NCBI GenBank assembly: GCA_030739855.1
Contig: JASLYJ010000008.1
Location: 1 to 57,812 of the forward strand
Reading direction: 5' to 3'
Source: Alphaproteobacteria bacterium
Lineage (GTDB): Bacteria > Pseudomonadota > Alphaproteobacteria > UBA11136
DNA length: 57,812 nucleotides
A program made the position numbers and the translations under genes. The notes under the pieces are model-generated. The model saw only the letters and a list, made by a program, of their open reading frames with translations, searched no databases and was not told the DNA's origin. Below, piece by piece: positions 18,229 through 31,649 of the stretch (position 1 is its first letter; every line of letters begins with the position of its first letter).

Positions 18229-20064
18229 TCAGTCCAGCTCGAAGGTGTCCTTGTAATCACCTTTCAGGGACGGGTTCTGGTCTTCCTTGCGCAACAGGCA
18301 ATCGCCCACTGCCAGTACGTCAATCTCGGTGCCCATGAAACAGTGGAAGGCATCCTCCGGCGTGCAGACGATGGGCTCGCCACGCACGTTAAAGCTGGTA
18401 TTGACCACCACCGGACAGCCGGTCAGTGCGTGGAAACGGGAGATGAGCGCGTGGTAGCGGGGATTGGTGTCGGCATGGACCGTCTGCACGCGGGCGGAAT
18501 AGTCCACATGGGTAACGGCGGGAATTTCGGAACGGGGAACGTTGAGCTTTTCAATGCCGAAAAGCGCCTGTTCGACCGCGGTCATCTCGCGCCGTCGCTT
18601 GGCCTGAACATCGGCTACCAGCAGCATATAGGGGCTGTCGCCGTCGAGATCGAACCAGTCGGAAACCGCTTCACACAGCACCGAGGGTGCGAAGGGGCGG
18701 AAGGATTCCCGGTATTTCACTTTCAGATTGAGCATCTTCTGCATATCCGGTGAGCGCGGATCGCCGAGGATGGACCGTCCGCCCAAGGCGCGAGGTCCGA
18801 ATTCCATGCGTCCTTGGAACCAACCCACAGCCTTGCCGTCGGCTAAGGACTGCGCCACCGCGGAGATCAACTCCGCTTCGCCTAAGGTTTTAAAGCGGGC
18901 GCCGGCGTCACGCAGCCCGACCTCGGTGTCATCCTGGGAAAATTCCGGTCCGAGATAAGCGCCGGACATGGCGTCGCGGCCCTTTTCCACTTTACGCGGC
19001 TGGTCCTGAAACAGGTGGTGTGCGGTGAGAGCCGCCCCCAACGCCCCGCCGGCATCGCCCGCCGCCGGCTGAATCCAGATATTCCTGAACGCGCCGTCAC
19101 GCAGTATCTTGCCGTTGGCCACGCAGTTGAGCGCCACCCCCCCGGCGAGGCACAGATTATCCATCCCCGTTTCCCGCGCCAGGCCCCGCGTCAGGCGCAA
19201 CACCACCTCCTCGGTCACCTTCTGGATCGACGCCGCCAAGTCCATGTAGCGCTGGGTAAGCAGTTCTTCGGGCCGGCGCGGCGCACCCCCAAACAGGGCG
19301 TGGAAGCGCTCGTTTGTCATGCGCAGCCCCGTGCAATAATCAAAATAATCAAGATCGAGACGGAAGGAGCCGTCCTTCTTGAGGTCTATGAGGTTGTCCA
19401 TGATCAAATCCGTGTATTTCGGCTCGCCATAGGGAGCCAACCCCATGAGCTTGTATTCCCCGGAATTGACCCGGAACCCCGTGTAATAGGTGAAGGCGGA
19501 ATAAAGCAGGCCCAGGGAATGGGGGAAGTGGATTTCCTTGATGACCTCGAGGCTGTTGCCGCGACCGATGGCCGCCGAGGTGGTGGCCCATTCGCCCACC
19601 CCGTCCATTGTCAGTACCACCGCCTCTTCGAAGGGTGAGGGGAAAAAGGCAGAGGCCGCGTGGCTCTGGTGATGTTCGGCGAAGAGCAGACGGTTGGCCC
19701 AGTCATATTCGGGGTCGAAGCGTTTCAGTTCTTTGGACAGCAGGTCTTTCTGGAACAGCTTCTCGCGCAACCACAGTGGCATAGCCATGCGGAAGGAGGT
19801 GAAGCCCCGCGGCGCGAAGGTGAGATAGGTCTCCAGAAGGCGTTCGAATTTAAGAAACGGCTTGTCGTAGAAGGCGACGAAATCCACCCCGTCGAGGCCG
19901 ATTCCGGCCTCTTCCAGGCAATAGCCAATGGCGTGGACGGGAAAGCGGGAATCGTGTTTCCTGCGGGTGAAGCGCTCCTCCTGGGCGGCGGCGGTGATGC
20001 GGCCATCCTCGATCAGGACTGCGGCACTGTCATGATAGAAGGCGGAAACGCCTAGAATACGCAA
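18229..20064 (-). CDS. NodU/CmcH-family carbamoyltransferase
   Basis: MRILGVSAFYHDSAAVLIEDGRITAAAQEERFTRRKHDSRFP...AEHHQSHAASAFFPSPFEEA...GGVALNCVANGKIL...GRMEFGPRALGGRSILGDPR. Confidence 0.95.
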   Translation of the reverse strand: MRILGVSAFYHDSAAVLIEDGRITAAAQEERFTRRKHDSRFPVHAIGYCLEEAGIGLDGVDFVAFYDKPFLKFERLLETYLTFAPRGFTSFRMAMPLWLREKLFQKDLLSKELKRFDPEYDWANRLLFAEHHQSHAASAFFPSPFEEAVVLTMDGVGEWATTSAAIGRGNSLEVIKEIHFPHSLGLLYSAFTYYTGFRVNSGEYKLMGLAPYGEPKYTDLIMDNLIDLKKDGSFRLDLDYFDYCTGLRMTNERFHALFGGAPRRPEELLTQRYMDLAASIQKVTEEVVLRLTRGLARETGMDNLCLAGGVALNCVANGKILRDGAFRNIWIQPAAGDAGGALGAALTAHHLFQDQPRKVEKGRDAMSGAYLGPEFSQDDTEVGLRDAGARFKTLGEAELISAVAQSLADGKAVGWFQGRMEFGPRALGGRSILGDPRSPDMQKMLNLKVKYRESFRPFAPSVLCEAVSDWFDLDGDSPYMLLVADVQAKRRREMTAVEQALFGIEKLNVPRSEIPAVTHVDYSARVQTVHADTNPRYHALISRFHALTGCPVVVNTSFNVRGEPIVCTPEDAFHCFMGTEIDVLAVGDCLLRKEDQNPSLKGDYKDTFELD

Positions 20065-20080
20065 GGTAGAGGCCCCTGCC

Positions 20081-20233
20081 TTAGAACAGAGTGTAGATGA
20101 AGGGCGCCACGGCGCTGCCTTGGGAGAGAACTACAAGCGCGCCGAAAACTACCATCATAAACACGATGGGAAAGAGCCAGAATTTCTTGCGCACCCTGAG
20201 AAAGGCCCAAAGCTCTGTGAGAAGGGACAACAT
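20081..20233 (-). CDS. DUF5989 family small membrane protein (50 aa)
   Basis: MLSLLTELWAFLRVRKKFWLFPIVFMMVVFGALVVLSQGSAVAPFIYTLF, adjacent to carbamoyltransferase. Confidence 0.85.
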   Translation of the reverse strand: MLSLLTELWAFLRVRKKFWLFPIVFMMVVFGALVVLSQGSAVAPFIYTLF

Positions 20234-20241
20234 GGGTGCCT

Positions 20242-20679
20242 CTAGAATTGATTGCGCATGGATTGGGGTTCCGGTCCCGGCGGCTGGCGCGGAATCCAAT
20301 AGCTTTGGGCGTCGGGGGAAAAACATCGGTGCAGCAGGTTCTTTCCCACGAGCTTGAGTATCAACGCCATGGGCGTGATCACGGCGAAGAACATGAGCCC
20401 CATAACCAGGGGGTTGACGATGCGGTGAAGGACCGCCCCAAGGCCGAGCCAAATGCGGTTCAAGGGTGCAAGAAGCGAAGGGCGCATGAGGGCCAGGACC
20501 AGAAATGCTGCGCCAAGGACGAGCGCCCAAACACGCGCGCCCTCTCCGTCCGTCATCGGCCACAGGCCGATAACGGCGAAAACCGCGGCAAAGACAATAC
20601 CGAAACCGCGCGGAGAAGCCCGTTCGGCTACATGGCCACGGCTTAAGTCTTCATGGAGATCGGGGGCGGATTTAGTCAT
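20242..20679 (-). CDS. SxtJ-like membrane protein
   Basis: FGIVFAAVFAVIGLWPM...RPSLLAPLNRIWLGLGAVLHRIVNPLVMGLMFFAVITPMALILKLVGKNLL; start at MTKSAPDLHED. Confidence 0.85.
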   Translation of the reverse strand: MTKSAPDLHEDLSRGHVAERASPRGFGIVFAAVFAVIGLWPMTDGEGARVWALVLGAAFLVLALMRPSLLAPLNRIWLGLGAVLHRIVNPLVMGLMFFAVITPMALILKLVGKNLLHRCFSPDAQSYWIPRQPPGPEPQSMRNQF

Positions 20680-20846
20680 TTCGGCGTCAATACACCACGG
20701 ATCAGGGGCGGAATAAAGAGTCCATCGGCTTTCGGCGCGGGAACCGGAGCCGCCGCGCAATCCCGCGCGCCAGCGGCAGGTAAGACCGGCGAAGAGCTAA
20801 CGCGCGAAACGCCACGCCGGGCATGGCAACAGGCCCATGGCGGCAT
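20676..20846 (-). CDS. 56-aa candidate micro-ORF coupled to SxtJ-like gene
   Basis: Starts in a TGATG overlap with the preceding micro-ORF and ends in an ATGA overlap with the SxtJ-like start: MPPWACCHARRGVSRVSSSPVLPAAGARDCAAAPVPAPKADGLFIPPLIRGVLTPK. Confidence 0.35.
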   Translation of the reverse strand: MPPWACCHARRGVSRVSSSPVLPAAGARDCAAAPVPAPKADGLFIPPLIRGVLTPK

Positions 20847-20983
20847 CACTTGAAGCCGTGGTGTCTCTGCTCCACAGGGAGATAGTAGATTTCGTAGCTG
20901 CCCGGCCCGCGACGTTGAAAATTCATGGCGGCCAGCCAAAGGCCGTTCTGAAAGCAGCGCTGCGACCACTTCTGCCGCCGCAT
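20846..20983 (-). CDS. 45-aa candidate micro-ORF downstream of glycosyltransferase
   Basis: MRRQKWSQRCFQNGLWLAAMNFQRRGPGSYEIYYLPVEQRHHGFK; AGGAG Shine-Dalgarno 6 nt upstream lies inside the preceding gene's stop region. Confidence 0.5.
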   Translation of the reverse strand: MRRQKWSQRCFQNGLWLAAMNFQRRGPGSYEIYYLPVEQRHHGFK

Positions 20984-20986
20984 ATC

Positions 20987-22165
20987 CTACTCCTGCCCTG
21001 AAGGTTGCGGGGGAAAAGAGGCCTTTCTCACGAAACGCTGGGGATCATAATAAAAATTTTTGTAAGAAGCAGTCATGCGTTGAAGTGAAAATTCCTTCAT
21101 GATTCTTTGCCGAGCTTGGCGGCCCAGAGTATGCCGCATTGCCTGATTTTTCCGCAGTTTTATAATAGCTTTGACTAACGCGTCAGAGTCCTCCGGTCTG
21201 ATGATGATCCCGCAATTATCGACGATTCGTGGAGAATCACCCACATCAGTAGCGACAATGGGAAGTTCGCAGGACATGGCCTCGGTGATAGCGTTGGAAA
21301 ATCCTTCGCCGTACGCCGAGGCAGAGATAAATACATCCATAGCCTGGAGGATAAGAAGCGTGTCCGGACGTTCTCCTAGGCTAACTAAACCTGGCACCTT
21401 GGGGAGTTCTTCGGTTCCGTAGCCGGCAACGATGCAAACGGTGTCGTCAAGCTTTTCCAGTGCGGTAAGAAGATTGGGATAATCCTTCATGGGGTCATTA
21501 CGCGCCAAGGCGCCGATGACAAACGCATCCTTATCAATGCCAAGCTTGGCGCGGGCTTTGCGGCGCGATGATGGAGTGGTCTGGAAAAGAGAAACATCCA
21601 GGCCATTGTCAATAACAGTAAATAGCTTCGGTTTATAACCGATACGAAGATGCCAGTTCCGTCCTTCCACTGAATTGGCCACGATGCCATCTGGAAGAAA
21701 TGACAGTAAGGCGCAAACTCTGATAACCATCTTCAGGGTAAGACTGTACTGGGTGGTGTCCATGTTCGAGCAGCGGATTCCCCAGTAGAGGCGAGTTTTA
21801 CTCCACCGGCCAGAGAATATGAGGGCGATCAGACTGTATAGGTCGGCGTGGTACATCCAACTTTGAATGATATCGGGTTTATTGGAACGAATCAGGTTTG
21901 TAAGACGAAGAAGCCCGCGCAGGCTCGGTTTCCCGCGCACAAGACCCACATCTCTCACCGGGATGCCAGCCTTGGCTAGGCTTTCATAGTACGCCCCGCC
22001 GGGCAGCAGGCTCACCAAAAACGGGGAGTCGCCGGCTCTGTGGTTGGCGATAGCGAGATCGGTGAGCATTTTCTCTGCGCCTCCCGTATCAAGCCCAGTA
22101 ATAACATGCATGATCCGTGATCGTTCTGACGGTGACGCCAATGCTCCCTTAGCAGAAGAGACCAT
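20987..22165 (-). CDS. glycosyltransferase family 4
   Basis: MHVITGLDTGGAEKMLTDLAIANHRAGDSPFLVSLLPGG...EGFSNAITEAMSCELPIVATDVGD. Confidence 0.9.
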   Translation of the reverse strand: MVSSAKGALASPSERSRIMHVITGLDTGGAEKMLTDLAIANHRAGDSPFLVSLLPGGAYYESLAKAGIPVRDVGLVRGKPSLRGLLRLTNLIRSNKPDIIQSWMYHADLYSLIALIFSGRWSKTRLYWGIRCSNMDTTQYSLTLKMVIRVCALLSFLPDGIVANSVEGRNWHLRIGYKPKLFTVIDNGLDVSLFQTTPSSRRKARAKLGIDKDAFVIGALARNDPMKDYPNLLTALEKLDDTVCIVAGYGTEELPKVPGLVSLGERPDTLLILQAMDVFISASAYGEGFSNAITEAMSCELPIVATDVGDSPRIVDNCGIIIRPEDSDALVKAIIKLRKNQAMRHTLGRQARQRIMKEFSLQRMTASYKNFYYDPQRFVRKASFPPQPSGQE

Positions 22166-22190
22166 TGCAAATGTCCCGTTGCAGGCCGGA

Positions 22191-22502
22191 TTACGGCGCA
22201 GGCTGGAGGAGGAAAGTACCAAGCAAAGTGCCACTGGCAAGATCCACGACCATGATTCTGGTGCTGCCATCGCTCAGGCGCAGCCTCAAGGTAAGACGGC
22301 CGTCATCAGCGACCATTTCCTCCACATTGGCGCTTTGGGGCACAGGCAGGCCCACCGTTCCGAAAATAGGAATGGAGGCATCTGTCACTGCCGTTTCCTC
22401 GTCCGGCGCCATGGCCCGTTTGTAGATGGTGACGGCAATCACCGCCATAGCCACAAGAATTAAAATTCCCATACCGATAACGAGGACCTTGAGCGTCTGC
22501 AT
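22191..22502 (-). CDS. DUF6476 family protein
   Basis: MQTLKVLVIGMGILILVAMAVIAVTIYKR..., N-terminal TM plus short beta domain; divergent from rluD as commonly seen. Confidence 0.7.
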   Translation of the reverse strand: MQTLKVLVIGMGILILVAMAVIAVTIYKRAMAPDEETAVTDASIPIFGTVGLPVPQSANVEEMVADDGRLTLRLRLSDGSTRIMVVDLASGTLLGTFLLQPAP

Positions 22503-22528
22503 GTTTTAGGTCCAGTCTCTGTTGCAGA

Positions 22529-23515
22529 ATGACGACGGATAGCGAAATAAACCGATACCACGTCCGGGCCGGAGAAGGCCAGAGTGGGGCGAGGCTGGAT
22601 GTCTTCCTAGCCCAGGCCGTGCCCGGTCTTTCCCGCTCGTGGCTAAAAAAACTCATCACCAAGGGACATGTGACATGCGATGCAATACCGGTCAAAGATC
22701 CCGCCTGCCGAGTCAAATCTGGCCAGAGCTTCCATATCCTTGCGCCGGAGCAGGAAGAAGTAGCGCCCAAACCCCAGGACATCCACCTCCATATTGTCTA
22801 CGAAGATGATCAGCTCATCATCGTAAACAAACCTGCGGGTCTAGTGGTGCATCCAGCCCCCGGCAATCCAGACCGCACCCTAGTCAATGCCCTTCTAGCT
22901 CATTGTGGGGAATCTCTATCCGGCATCGGTGACATCGAACGGCCTGGGATTGTTCACCGCCTCGATAAAGACACCAGTGGTCTCATGATTGCTGCCAAGA
23001 CCAACACTGCACATACCGCCCTGGCAAAGCAGTTTGCCAGCCACAGCATGGAGCGTGCCTACCTAGCCGTAGTGCGTGGTGTTCTCTCTCCCCCACAAGG
23101 GGAAATCGGCGGTAATATAGGCCGCAACCCGAAAAACCGGAAAAAAATGGCCATCCTCCCCCGGGGAGGGAAGCCCGCCCTCACCCGCTATAGCCTTATC
23201 CGTCCCCTGGGCAAGAGCAAACCACAAGTTTCCAGCCTCGTGGAATGCCGTCCCGCTACCGGCCGCACACATCAGATCAGGGTGCATATGATGAAACTCG
23301 GGCATCCTTTGGTAGGCGACCGGCTTTATGGGCGAGCCTGGTGCCCGGTGGGTATTCCCGACAATGCAGCCACCGCCATCACCGCCTTCAAACGCCAGGC
23401 GCTCCATGCCACTATGATCGCCTTCAAGCATCCCACAAGCTCCAAAAAGCTCAAATTTGAACAAGAAATTCCTTTAGATATGAATGAGTTAATATTTTAT
23501 TTAGACAATATATAA
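22529..23515 (+). CDS. rluD: RluA-family pseudouridine synthase (RluD-like)
   Basis: GARLDVFLAQAVPGLSRSWLKKLI S4 domain and RPGIVHRLDKDTSGLMIAAKT active site. Confidence 0.92.
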   Translation: MTTDSEINRYHVRAGEGQSGARLDVFLAQAVPGLSRSWLKKLITKGHVTCDAIPVKDPACRVKSGQSFHILAPEQEEVAPKPQDIHLHIVYEDDQLIIVNKPAGLVVHPAPGNPDRTLVNALLAHCGESLSGIGDIERPGIVHRLDKDTSGLMIAAKTNTAHTALAKQFASHSMERAYLAVVRGVLSPPQGEIGGNIGRNPKNRKKMAILPRGGKPALTRYSLIRPLGKSKPQVSSLVECRPATGRTHQIRVHMMKLGHPLVGDRLYGRAWCPVGIPDNAATAITAFKRQALHATMIAFKHPTSSKKLKFEQEIPLDMNELIFYLDNI

Positions 23516-23635
23516 AAAATTACTATACCTGAGTGAACTACTTGGTTATTATCCCCGCCAAGCGTGGCAAAGGATTTCCTTTCCCGGATGCCCGAGTCGC
23601 AGTCTTTAAGGATAAGAAGCTTCAGGAGTTTTGCC

Positions 23636-24565
23636 ATGCCGTCAGCATCACAGTTTTCACAAGTGAATGATGAGGCAAGTCTCTCCAAGTTCTTCCGGGA
23701 AATCCGTAGATATCCCATGCTCAAGCCGGAAGAAGAGTTTGATCTAGCTAAGCGCTGGCAGAAACATCAGGATGACGATGCTGCCCATCAACTAGTCAAT
23801 AGCCACCTCAGGCTCGTAGCCAAGATCGCTAGAAGCTATCGTGGCTATGGTCTGCCCTTAAACGAGCTTATCTCCGAGGGGAATGTGGGAATGATGAAGG
23901 CAGTAAAGAAGTTCGATCCCGATCGTGGGTTCCGGTTTTCTACTTATGCCATGTGGTGGATCCGGGCAGCTATTCAGGAATACATCCTGCATTCTTGGTC
24001 GCTGGTTAAAATCGGCACCACGGCAGCACAGAAAAAGCTCTTCTTCAATCTTCGTTCGCTGAAAGGGAAATTACAGGCTATTGATGAGGGGGAACTGCGC
24101 CCCGAGAACGTGAGAAAAATAGCCGAGAGCCTTAACGTGCCTGAACGCGATGTCATCAGCATGAATATGCGCATGGCCTTTCCCGACCGTTCACTCAACA
24201 CGCCCCTAAAAACAGACGGCGAAGGTGAATGGCTGGAATGGCTGGCAGATGATGGTGAATCCCAGGAAAGTTCTCTTGCCGCTATGGAAGAGCTAAACAA
24301 CCGACGCGACCTTCTGCAAAAGGGCATAGGAAGCCTTGACGAAAGGGAGCAAAACATCCTTACCGAGCGACGTCTTAGCGAGAAACCGCGCACCCTTGAG
24401 GAGCTTAGCCAGCGATATGGTATCTCCCGAGAACGGGTACGCCAGGTAGAAGCCAGGGCTTTTGAAAAACTTCAGAAATCAGTGCGTAACCACGCCATGG
24501 AACAGCGCCTGGAGAACTGGACGCAACCTCAGCATCCTGTAAAAAGGACAGCTTCGACTACCTGA
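23636..24565 (+). CDS. rpoH: RNA polymerase sigma-32 factor RpoH
   Basis: LVNSHLRLVAKIARSYRGYGLPLNELISEGNVGMMKAVKKFDPDRGFRFSTYAMWWIRAAIQEYILHSWSLVKIGTTAAQKKLFFNLR. Confidence 0.96.
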   Translation: MPSASQFSQVNDEASLSKFFREIRRYPMLKPEEEFDLAKRWQKHQDDDAAHQLVNSHLRLVAKIARSYRGYGLPLNELISEGNVGMMKAVKKFDPDRGFRFSTYAMWWIRAAIQEYILHSWSLVKIGTTAAQKKLFFNLRSLKGKLQAIDEGELRPENVRKIAESLNVPERDVISMNMRMAFPDRSLNTPLKTDGEGEWLEWLADDGESQESSLAAMEELNNRRDLLQKGIGSLDEREQNILTERRLSEKPRTLEELSQRYGISRERVRQVEARAFEKLQKSVRNHAMEQRLENWTQPQHPVKRTASTT

Positions 24566-24661
24566 CGGCTCTTTGTCTGGCAGTGATTGCCTTGCTCCAT
24601 TGATCCTCCTTTCTTGAGGAATCATAGCGCACCAAAATAGGCTCTTAACGTCTGAAAACAG

Positions 24662-25963
<1,302 letters not shown>

Positions 25964-25999
25964 TTATCCGATTAGAAAAAAATCACCGGTGAAATGCTG

Positions 26000-27169
26000 T
26001 CATGACATTTCATCTATAGACACCACTTTATCGTCGAGAAAAACATACGGACAACTCATCCGCCGCGCCTCGACGCGCACGTCCGTCACTTCTTCCAGAC
26101 CTCCAACAACAACCCAGCCTTCGCCACATAACCCGGCAGCAGCAGCCGGTGGTGTCCCCAAGGGCAGATAAACCCGATTGGGAGTCTGTGGCCGCGGCAG
26201 CGCCCCCATGATCGCGCCCATAAACAGGGTAAAACCAGTCGCGGATTCCGCGTTATCCTTGCCCCCATCAGCACCATCCACCAGGTAGCGCCCACCCCAG
26301 CCGAGTTCCCCGCGTTCGCTGCGGGCAAACAAGGTGAAAGTAACGCCGCAGTGATATTCGAAGCCTCGGGTCTCTACCGGGTCCACCGTCAGCCGTACAT
26401 TGGAGAGTTCTTCGGCAATAAGACGAGTGGTTTGCAGAAAACTATCGCGTTCCCCCGCCGCCGCAGCTGGAAGCACCAGCTTCTCCATTGCCGGTAGAGC
26501 CTCCTCTACCGGACCCACCACATCGAGGAGAGGCACTACAACCCTAGCCACTTCATCCCCCGCCGCCGCAACGGCGTCGACATCTTTGCGGTCTAAGGCC
26601 TCCCGCAGCCCCTCTGCCGAAGCCTTATCCAGTTCCAGATCCGTCACCAGCGCCGAAATCAGAGTCGGCATGTTGAGATCCACTGTAATCCCCACAATAC
26701 CGATACCGGAAAGGGATTCCAAGGCCAGCCGCACCACCTCTACATCAGCGGTAGCGGCAGCGGAACCGATCAGTTCGGCCCCGGCCTGGCCGAGCTGGCG
26801 TTCGGGCTGAATCTGGTCACCATGGGCGCGCAACACCTGCCCCGCGTAACACAGCCGCAAGGGCCGCGGCGCCTGGCCAAGACGTGTGGAAGCGATACGT
26901 GCAACCTGGACCGTCATGTCCGGACGCACGCCCATCATGTGCCGTGAGATCGGGTCCATCAACCGGAAGGTATCGCGCATCGTTGCTGCGCCCACACCGG
27001 AAAGCAGGCTTTCCTCAAACTCAATTAATGGCGGCTTGACGCGTTCGTAGCCGTGACTGGCAAAACAGGCCACGAGACCACCCGTCACATCTGCTTCGAA
27101 GGCTGCATCTGGCGGCAGTACATCGTGTAAACCTTCCGGCAAAAGACCCTTATTGGGAGGTTCGTTCAT
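26000..27169 (-). CDS. hisZ: ATP phosphoribosyltransferase regulatory subunit
   Basis: LLPEGLHDVLPPDAAFEADVTGGLVACFASHGYERVKPPLIEFEESLLSG, HisRS-like fold paired with purA. Confidence 0.9.
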   Translation of the reverse strand: MNEPPNKGLLPEGLHDVLPPDAAFEADVTGGLVACFASHGYERVKPPLIEFEESLLSGVGAATMRDTFRLMDPISRHMMGVRPDMTVQVARIASTRLGQAPRPLRLCYAGQVLRAHGDQIQPERQLGQAGAELIGSAAATADVEVVRLALESLSGIGIVGITVDLNMPTLISALVTDLELDKASAEGLREALDRKDVDAVAAAGDEVARVVVPLLDVVGPVEEALPAMEKLVLPAAAAGERDSFLQTTRLIAEELSNVRLTVDPVETRGFEYHCGVTFTLFARSERGELGWGGRYLVDGADGGKDNAESATGFTLFMGAIMGALPRPQTPNRVYLPLGTPPAAAAGLCGEGWVVVGGLEEVTDVRVEARRMSCPYVFLDDKVVSIDEMS

Positions 27170-27346
27170 AGGCCTGACAATTTCCGTTGATCAAACATAG
27201 GCGGAAGGTTTCCCAAAACGAGAACCACGCTCCGGGCAAGCGCTGGTTAAGTACCCCTTTTGTCGCCATACGGCAAACGGAAAGCACCCGCCGCGTTTTG
27301 CCCGTCTTTGCCGTGTTGGCATCCGTCACTTTGGGCGGGCATCCGC

Positions 27347-29287
27347 TTACAAATTATAGTACCAAGGAGCAAAAAGAGAAAAAGCTAGCCACAGGATAAG
27401 GGTCAGGGGCAATCCGGCTCGCACGAAATCGGCAAAGCGGTAATGACCCGGCCCCATGACCATAAGATTGGTCTGGTAACCAATCGGCGTGGCGAAGGAA
27501 CAATTGGCGGCAAACACCACGGCAACAGCAAAAACCTTCGGGTCCATATGAAGACTGGTGGCGATGGTAACAGCAATGGGCGTGAATAGCACGGCGCAGG
27601 CGTTGTTGCTGATGACATTGGAAACCATGGCCACAAGCAGGAAAAAGACGGACAGTACTACCGCCGGGTGAGAGGGTATACTGCTAACACCTTCGGCGAG
27701 AAAGACTGCGGCACCAGTTGCCTGCATGGCGCTTCCCAGCGCCAGGGCAGCAACAACCATGAGTGCCAGATTACGGTCCACGGCGCGGGCCGCCTGACGT
27801 ATATTGAGCGCGCCGGTGAATATCATTGCAGCGGCACCAAGCAAGGCGGAGACCACGATAGGAATGATGCCGGAAGCGGCCAGGCCGACGACGCTCAGGA
27901 AAATCAGGCTGGCGCACCATGCCAGATTGGATACTGGCAAGTCTTTGGCCGACCCCTCTATCAGCAGAAGATCGCGATGAGTGCTCAGGGCTTGAACGGC
28001 TTCGGAACCACCCTGGATTAGCAGCACGTCGCCAGCCTCCAGATGAATGTCGGTCATGCGTGTACGGATCATACGCGAACGGCGCTGCACGCCAAGTACT
28101 ACACTATTGAACCTGTAGCGGAAGCCGATTTGTTCAAGGTTCTGGCCGATCAACCTCGAAGCCGGCGTTACCATCACCTCTGCGAGAACTTGGCCACCCT
28201 CGCCAAGGCCAAGCTCCTTGGCTTGTTCTCCGGCTGCGTCGATTACGTGCTGGGCATCGGTCAGGGCCTTGCGCGTTCCCGCCAGCACCAGAACGTCACC
28301 CGAGCGCAGAGCAAAGTTGTCGTCAAAAGGTCGCATAAAGGCGTGATTGCCGCGCAGAATCTGAAGCATCGTCATATCGGACAGGCTAGGGAAAATACCG
28401 GCAGCAGGCTCTTCCCCCACCAGGTTTGAATCTTCAAGAACGGGGACCTGGGCAATAAACTGCTTGCCGCTTGCTTTACCGCTTTCATCGATAAGCGTAT
28501 TTGCCAATTGATCTGTGGTCCTGTCTGGCAAAATCCGTGGCATCACGAACAGTACATAGATCAACCCTACTATTGCCAGAAAGAGACCCGGCTCCGTAAA
28601 GTCAAAGAATTCAAAGCGAGTTTCCCCTAGATTGGTCAGGGAACTGTTCACCAGAAGATTGGTGCTCGACCCGATCAGGGTGGTCATCCCGCCGAGTATC
28701 GCTACAAAAGAAAGTGGCATCATCATCGAACTGGCCGACTTGCCAAAACGGTCCGACAAGGACTGCATGATGGGAATGAAGAGCACCACAACTGGTGTGT
28801 TGTTGAGAAAGGCACTGATAACGAGAACAAAGATTAGGACCAGAATCAATATCAGTTCCAGCTGCCCGTACAGGATCAGACGTACTATCTTATCGCGCAG
28901 GTCGGGGAAAATGCCGGCGGTGGGAACTTCCCTCACCAGCCTTGGGTCCTCAACAACTGTGCCCTGCTTCGGCTGCACACCAGCAAGCCGAAAAAACCAC
29001 CTGGCGGCATGGGTCAGTGCCCGCGTGTTCATCAGCCCCTGGCCTACTACGAGAAGCGCCATTACCGTGATGAGCGCCTCATTGGAGAAGCCCGCAAGTA
29101 TCCGCTGTGCATCAAGCCCATGCACCGGGAAAATCTGGAAGAACAGGAGCAACACTCCTATCAACCCAATGGAAACGTGTTCCATGGGCAATTTTTCCAC
29201 CCTGCTAGACATGTAGTAGAGACCAATAGCCCCGACGACGAAAAACAGCGTTACCCAGATTTGTATGTCAGGGTCGATGACAAACAT
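27347..29287 (-). CDS. SLC13 family (DASS) permease with RCK_C/TrkA_C domains
   Basis: FLNNTPVVVLFIPIMQSLSDRFGKSASSMMMPLSFVAILGGMTTLIGSSTNLLVN plus two TrkA_C-like segments. Confidence 0.88.
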   Translation of the reverse strand: MFVIDPDIQIWVTLFFVVGAIGLYYMSSRVEKLPMEHVSIGLIGVLLLFFQIFPVHGLDAQRILAGFSNEALITVMALLVVGQGLMNTRALTHAARWFFRLAGVQPKQGTVVEDPRLVREVPTAGIFPDLRDKIVRLILYGQLELILILVLIFVLVISAFLNNTPVVVLFIPIMQSLSDRFGKSASSMMMPLSFVAILGGMTTLIGSSTNLLVNSSLTNLGETRFEFFDFTEPGLFLAIVGLIYVLFVMPRILPDRTTDQLANTLIDESGKASGKQFIAQVPVLEDSNLVGEEPAAGIFPSLSDMTMLQILRGNHAFMRPFDDNFALRSGDVLVLAGTRKALTDAQHVIDAAGEQAKELGLGEGGQVLAEVMVTPASRLIGQNLEQIGFRYRFNSVVLGVQRRSRMIRTRMTDIHLEAGDVLLIQGGSEAVQALSTHRDLLLIEGSAKDLPVSNLAWCASLIFLSVVGLAASGIIPIVVSALLGAAAMIFTGALNIRQAARAVDRNLALMVVAALALGSAMQATGAAVFLAEGVSSIPSHPAVVLSVFFLLVAMVSNVISNNACAVLFTPIAVTIATSLHMDPKVFAVAVVFAANCSFATPIGYQTNLMVMGPGHYRFADFVRAGLPLTLILWLAFSLFAPWYYNL

Positions 29288-29620
29288 GATGGCTCAACGT
29301 GTTGGTTTCTATAAGACGGTTCACATAAAGGGGAAGATACAGGCCGGAACGGCGTTCCTAGCGAGCGAGAATAGATTACCACCTGACTACTTACGGCGAT
29401 AGCCGCATTGCATCCCTATGGTTGTGTTATGTGTTTTTGGCTTGTTTTACTTGTCGCGTCACTAGTAATCAGCAGCCCGAAACCAAGGGAAATAAAGCAT
29501 CTGGCCATCAGACACAAGGATTACACTTACATAATTTGTTATTAAAAAATAACCACAATTTAATTATGTATTAAATGGGCTTGACCCGGGGACCCACATG
29601 TAACAGCATGCGATATGTTT

Positions 29621-31649
<2,029 letters not shown>

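Noticed and set aside
19015-19638. 207-aa plus-strand ORF
   Set aside because: Antisense to the well-supported carbamoyltransferase gene; typical high-GC shadow ORF.
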